62,874 nucleotides of DNA. Origin: Acidobacteriota bacterium (lineage in GTDB: Bacteria > Acidobacteriota > Terriglobia > Terriglobales > SCQP01). The notes under the pieces were generated by a model. The model had not been told where the DNA came from and made no database searches. It worked only from the letters and a program-made list of their open reading frames with translations. The DNA is taken from positions 1 through 62,874 of the forward strand of contig DAHUYO010000012.1 in the NCBI GenBank assembly GCA_027315185.1, given 5' to 3'. Position numbers and translations under genes: made by a program. Position 1 is the first letter of the stretch, and each line of letters begins with the position of its first letter. Of the stretch, positions 60,634 through 62,874 are shown piece by piece.

Positions 60634-61761
60634 CTAGCCTGCCAGCATGCCCGCCAGCACCGCGGCCCGGTCCACCAGACTGTGCCGCGCCGCCCATTCC
60701 CCCGGCGAGTGCGCCCCGCCCCCCACCACCCCCATTCCGTCCAATGTAGGGATACCCAGCGCGGCGGTGAAGTTCCCGTCCGAACCCCCTCCGGTGGCGC
60801 ATTCCTCGAGCGCCAAGCCCGCCGCCTGCGCCGCCGCCCGCGCCCGGGCAAACAGCGCCATACCCGCCGGGCCGCGTTCCATGGGCGGCCGGTTGACCCC
60901 GCCCGTAACGGCCAGCCGTACGCCCGCATCCACCGCCCGCAAGCGCCGCAGGCGGGTCTCGACGGCAGCCAAATCCGCCGCCGTCCAGGCCCGCGCATCC
61001 ACCGCCAGTTCCGCCTCGGCGGGCACCACGTTGCTGCGCGTTCCGCCGTGGATGACGCCGCAGTTCACGGTGATCCCGCGGCGTTCGTCGCTCCAGCTAG
61101 CCAGCTCCACCGCCTGCCGCGCCAGTTCCACGATGGCGTTGGACCCGGCGAAATAATCCACCCCCGCATGCGCCGCCCGCCCCTCGGCGCGCAGGGTGAA
61201 ATTGGCGATGCCCTTGCGGGCGGTTTTCAGCTTTCCGGTTTCCCCCGCCGCCGGTTCCAGCACCAGCACCGCCCGCGCCTTCCGCGCCAACCGTTCCGTC
61301 AATGCCCGCGACCCGCCGCTGCCGGTTTCCTCATCGGCGACCAGCAGCAGCGTCGCCGCGGGCAGCGCGCCGCCCGCCGTCAGCGCGCGCAGCGCTAGCC
61401 AGGCCACGGCAATCCCCCCCTTCATATCCATTACCCCTGGCCCATACACACGATCTCCCTCCTCCCACCAGGGCATCCGCGCCAGCGTACCGATCGGGTA
61501 CACCGTATCCAAATGGCCGAGCAGCAGCATGCCGCCACCGCCTGCGATTTCCTCCGGGGGCCGCAGAATCAGATGGTCGCCTTCGGCGCCGGCCACGAAC
61601 TCCGCCCGCCAGCCGAGCGGGCCAAACGCCGCCGCCACTTCCCGCCCGCAGGAGTCAATCGCCGCCTTGTCGCCGCTGGGCGATTCCCGTTCCACCCATC
61701 GCCGCCACCACGCCATCGCTTCGGGTTCCCGTGCCGCCGCCACTCGCCATTCGCCGTTCAT
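60634..61761 (-). CDS. M20-family metallopeptidase (glutamate carboxypeptidase-like)
   Basis: 375 residues. Metal-site motifs LLLGHLDTVYP, GPGVMDMKGG, DEETGSGGSR and GGGSDGN; dimerisation domain around AEGRAAHAG. Resembles carboxypeptidase G2/ArgE-type enzymes cutting C-terminal Glu or N-acyl bonds. No signal peptide. Different subfamily from the M20 gene at 43250-44623. Divergent from fabZ. Confidence 0.92.
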   Translation of the reverse strand: MNGEWRVAAAREPEAMAWWRRWVERESPSGDKAAIDSCGREVAAAFGPLGWRAEFVAGAEGDHLILRPPEEIAGGGGMLLLGHLDTVYPIGTLARMPWWEEGDRVYGPGVMDMKGGIAVAWLALRALTAGGALPAATLLLVADEETGSGGSRALTERLARKARAVLVLEPAAGETGKLKTARKGIANFTLRAEGRAAHAGVDYFAGSNAIVELARQAVELASWSDERRGITVNCGVIHGGTRSNVVPAEAELAVDARAWTAADLAAVETRLRRLRAVDAGVRLAVTGGVNRPPMERGPAGMALFARARAAAQAAGLALEECATGGGSDGNFTAALGIPTLDGMGVVGGGAHSPGEWAARHSLVDRAAVLAGMLAG

Positions 61762-61812
61762 TCGTCCTCCGCGTTCGCCATCCCGGCCCCGCAGCCGCGC
61801 GGGCCAATCTCA

Positions 61813-61818
61813 TATAAT
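61813..61818 (+). promoter_or_regulatory. Candidate -10 element of fabZ (leaderless start)
   Basis: A perfect TATAAT only 8 bases before the GTG start of fabZ, in an AT-rich island. Initiation there would put the start codon at or near the first base of the RNA. No good -35 is seen 17 bases upstream; the same block could serve the divergent peptidase. Confidence 0.4.
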
Positions 61819-61826
61819 TTATCTTC

Positions 61827-62333
61827 GTGACTGATCCCGCTTCGCATTCCGCGCCGTCCGCCGCGCCGTTCGCCGCGCCGCTCGACATTCTCGCCATTCA
61901 GCGGCTGCTGCCGCACCGCTATCCATTTCTGTTGCTGGACCGCATTACCGCCGTTGAGCCCCGCCGCCATATCACCGCCATCAAGAACGTCAGCGTCAAT
62001 GAGCCATTCTTTCAAGGCCACTTTCCGGGCCAGCCGATCATGCCCGGCGTGATGGTCCTGGAGGCGATGGCCCAAGCCGGCGCCCTGCTGATCATGTTGG
62101 AAGCAGCGGCGCCGGAATCCAAGCTGATCTTTTTCACCGGCGTGGATCAGGGCCGCTTCCGCCGCCCGGTGGTTCCCGGTGATCAGCTGCGGATCGAGGT
62201 GGAAGTCCTCGCCTGGCGCAGTTCCCACGGCAAGATGCAGGGCCAAGCCTTCGTCGGCGACCGCCTCGCCGCCGAGGCCGTCCTCAGCTGCCATGTCGCC
62301 GAACGTGCCCCTGCCGCTCCCGCTGAGCCCTAG
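61827..62333 (+). CDS. fabZ: 3-hydroxyacyl-ACP dehydratase FabZ
   Basis: 168 residues, GTG start. Dehydrates beta-hydroxyacyl-ACP in fatty acid synthesis. Hot-dog fold with [15 protein letters not shown], catalytic His65 in [15 protein letters not shown] and Glu79 in LEAMAQAG. Precedes lpxA, the standard lipid A order. Confidence 0.96.
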   Translation: MTDPASHSAPSAAPFAAPLDILAIQRLLPHRYPFLLLDRITAVEPRRHITAIKNVSVNEPFFQGHFPGQPIMPGVMVLEAMAQAGALLIMLEAAAPESKLIFFTGVDQGRFRRPVVPGDQLRIEVEVLAWRSSHGKMQGQAFVGDRLAAEAVLSCHVAERAPAAPAEP

Positions 62334-62343
62334 CGGAATTGCC

Positions 62344-62359
62344 TGGCGCGGGTCCCAGC
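62344..62359 (+). repeat. Intergenic GC-rich repeat, partial copy
   Basis: TGGCGCGGGTCCCAGC, one base different from the first 16 bases of 12703-12723. Confidence 0.5.
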
Positions 62360-62397
62360 TCGATTCCGCCGCGCTCTCCTGGGGAGCGCGAGCGCCT

Positions 62398-62440
62398 GCG
62401 GGCTAAAGCCCGCCGCACACGGGCTGAAGCCCGTTCCACG
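62398..62440. repeat. Palindromic interspersed repeat (GGCTnAAGCC family)
   Basis: GCGGGCTAAAGCCCGC, then CGCACAC, GGGCTGAAGCCC and GTTCCAC. Same two-palindrome layout as 48441-48484. Lies in the 314-base gap between fabZ and lpxA, which has no gene. Confidence 0.85.
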
Positions 62441-62486
62441 CCGCTTTCGCGGCCACATGCCAGCTCCGCCCGCGTGGGGGAGCGCC

Positions 62487-62507
62487 TGGCGCGGGCCCCA
62501 GCGCGGC
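62487..62507 (+). repeat. Intergenic GC-rich repeat, 21-base copy
   Basis: Identical over 21 bases to 12703-12723, about 50 kb away, in the fabZ-lpxA gap. Confidence 0.6.
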
Positions 62508-62647
62508 TGCGCCGCGCTTCAGGCTTGATGCGCGGGCGGGCATGCCCTCGCCCGATGACCCGGCGTACGCTAGCCTCGGCGCTCGGTCCTTTCGCCGCCG
62601 CAGTTTACAATCCTCTTAAGCCGCGCCAGCCGCGCGGCACGCCGCGA

Positions 62648-62874
62648 ATGCCCATCGCCCCCACCGCCACCATCGCCCCCGGCGCCCGCATTCCGGATTC
62701 CTGCACCATCGGCCCGGGCTGCGTCATCGCCGACGAAGTGGAATTGGGCGAGCACTGCCGGTTGGAGGCCCATGTGGTCGTGCACGGCCCTACCCGGCTC
62801 GGGGCGCACAACCATGTCTACCCCTTCACCACCGTCGGCCTGGCGCCGCAAGATATCAGCTTTCACGGCGAGCC
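62648..62874 (+). CDS. lpxA: UDP-N-acetylglucosamine acyltransferase LpxA (3' truncated)
   Basis: 75 codons before the window ends. Left-handed beta-helix hexapeptides (IAPGARIPDSCTIGPGCVIADEVELGEHC) and the LpxA-specific NHVYPFTTVGLAPQDISFHGE identify the first enzyme of lipid A synthesis. Its presence implies an outer membrane with lipopolysaccharide. Confidence 0.93.
   Translation, partial: MPIAPTATIAPGARIPDSCTIGPGCVIADEVELGEHCRLEAHVVVHGPTRLGAHNHVYPFTTVGLAPQDISFHGE

Overview
The window is GC-rich chromosomal DNA with dense, short-spaced genes. It most likely comes from a member of the Acidobacteriota. The main evidence is a secreted VWFA-related protein of the acidobacterial type (58838-60544), several secreted proteins of styles common in that phylum, a large sigma/anti-sigma complement, and intergenic palindromes of the 'GGCTAAAGCC...TTCCAC' kind. 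LpxA/FabZ and an MlaE/MlaF-like pair indicate a Gram-negative envelope. No rRNA, tRNA, CRISPR array, prophage or plasmid gene was recognised.

Layout. 1-4837: end of a complex I operon (nuoL partial, nuoM, nuoN). 4905-9084 (minus): an ECF42-type sigma factor behind two tandem [DGPF/YCII protein + secreted protein of unknown function] cassettes, with an ECF42-like promoter in front. 9243-12646: SDR, VOC protein, then a second ECF sigma / membrane anti-sigma candidate / secreted protein trio. 12795-17699: outer-membrane-like protein, a PhnB-type gene broken by a stop codon, a secreted unknown, and a NarX/NarL-type two-component system. 17916-23140: amino-acid-permease-like transporter with a C-terminal stress-protein-like region, a 58-aa zinc ribbon, nadA, a DUF2203 protein and a glycine-zipper lipoprotein. 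23508-29928: alpha/beta hydrolase, then a TetR regulator and a four-gene ABC exporter (two FtsX-type permeases, membrane fusion protein, ATPase). 29950-39230: cysteine desulfurase, secreted protein, shikimate kinase, PAS-LuxR regulator, LOG protein, bifunctional Rel, lipoprotein, GT2 and an HD-GYP response regulator. 39271-42188 (minus): a SAM-I riboswitch with terminator ahead of a threonine-synthase-like PLP enzyme and a ubiquitin-like sulfur carrier ending Gly-Gly-Ala, followed by pyruvoyl arginine decarboxylase and a small gene. 42359-51541: nagB, M20 peptidase, PIG-L deacetylase, GT4, trmJ, glycine-zipper protein, MgtC-family membrane protein and an MlaE/MlaF-like pair. 51722-57477: secreted GH13 enzyme, sugar-porter MFS, type IV pilin-like gene with a strong terminator, and a REP-associated tyrosine transposase (RAYT) flanked by its REPs. 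57561-62874: MbfA-like iron exporter, VWFA protein, M20 peptidase, fabZ and the start of lpxA.

How parts may work together. The strongest candidate for a little-described system is the SAM-riboswitch operon. A riboswitch normally found on methionine/SAM genes controls a PLP enzyme annotated by homology as threonine synthase, plus a capped MoaD/ThiS-like protein. This suggests protein-thiocarboxylate-dependent synthesis of homocysteine or cysteine. The second candidate is the duplicated DGPF/secreted-protein cassette under ECF42 control. Three families of intergenic repeats are scattered through the window, one of them physically tied to the RAYT gene. All functions are inferred from sequence reading alone; no database search was run.
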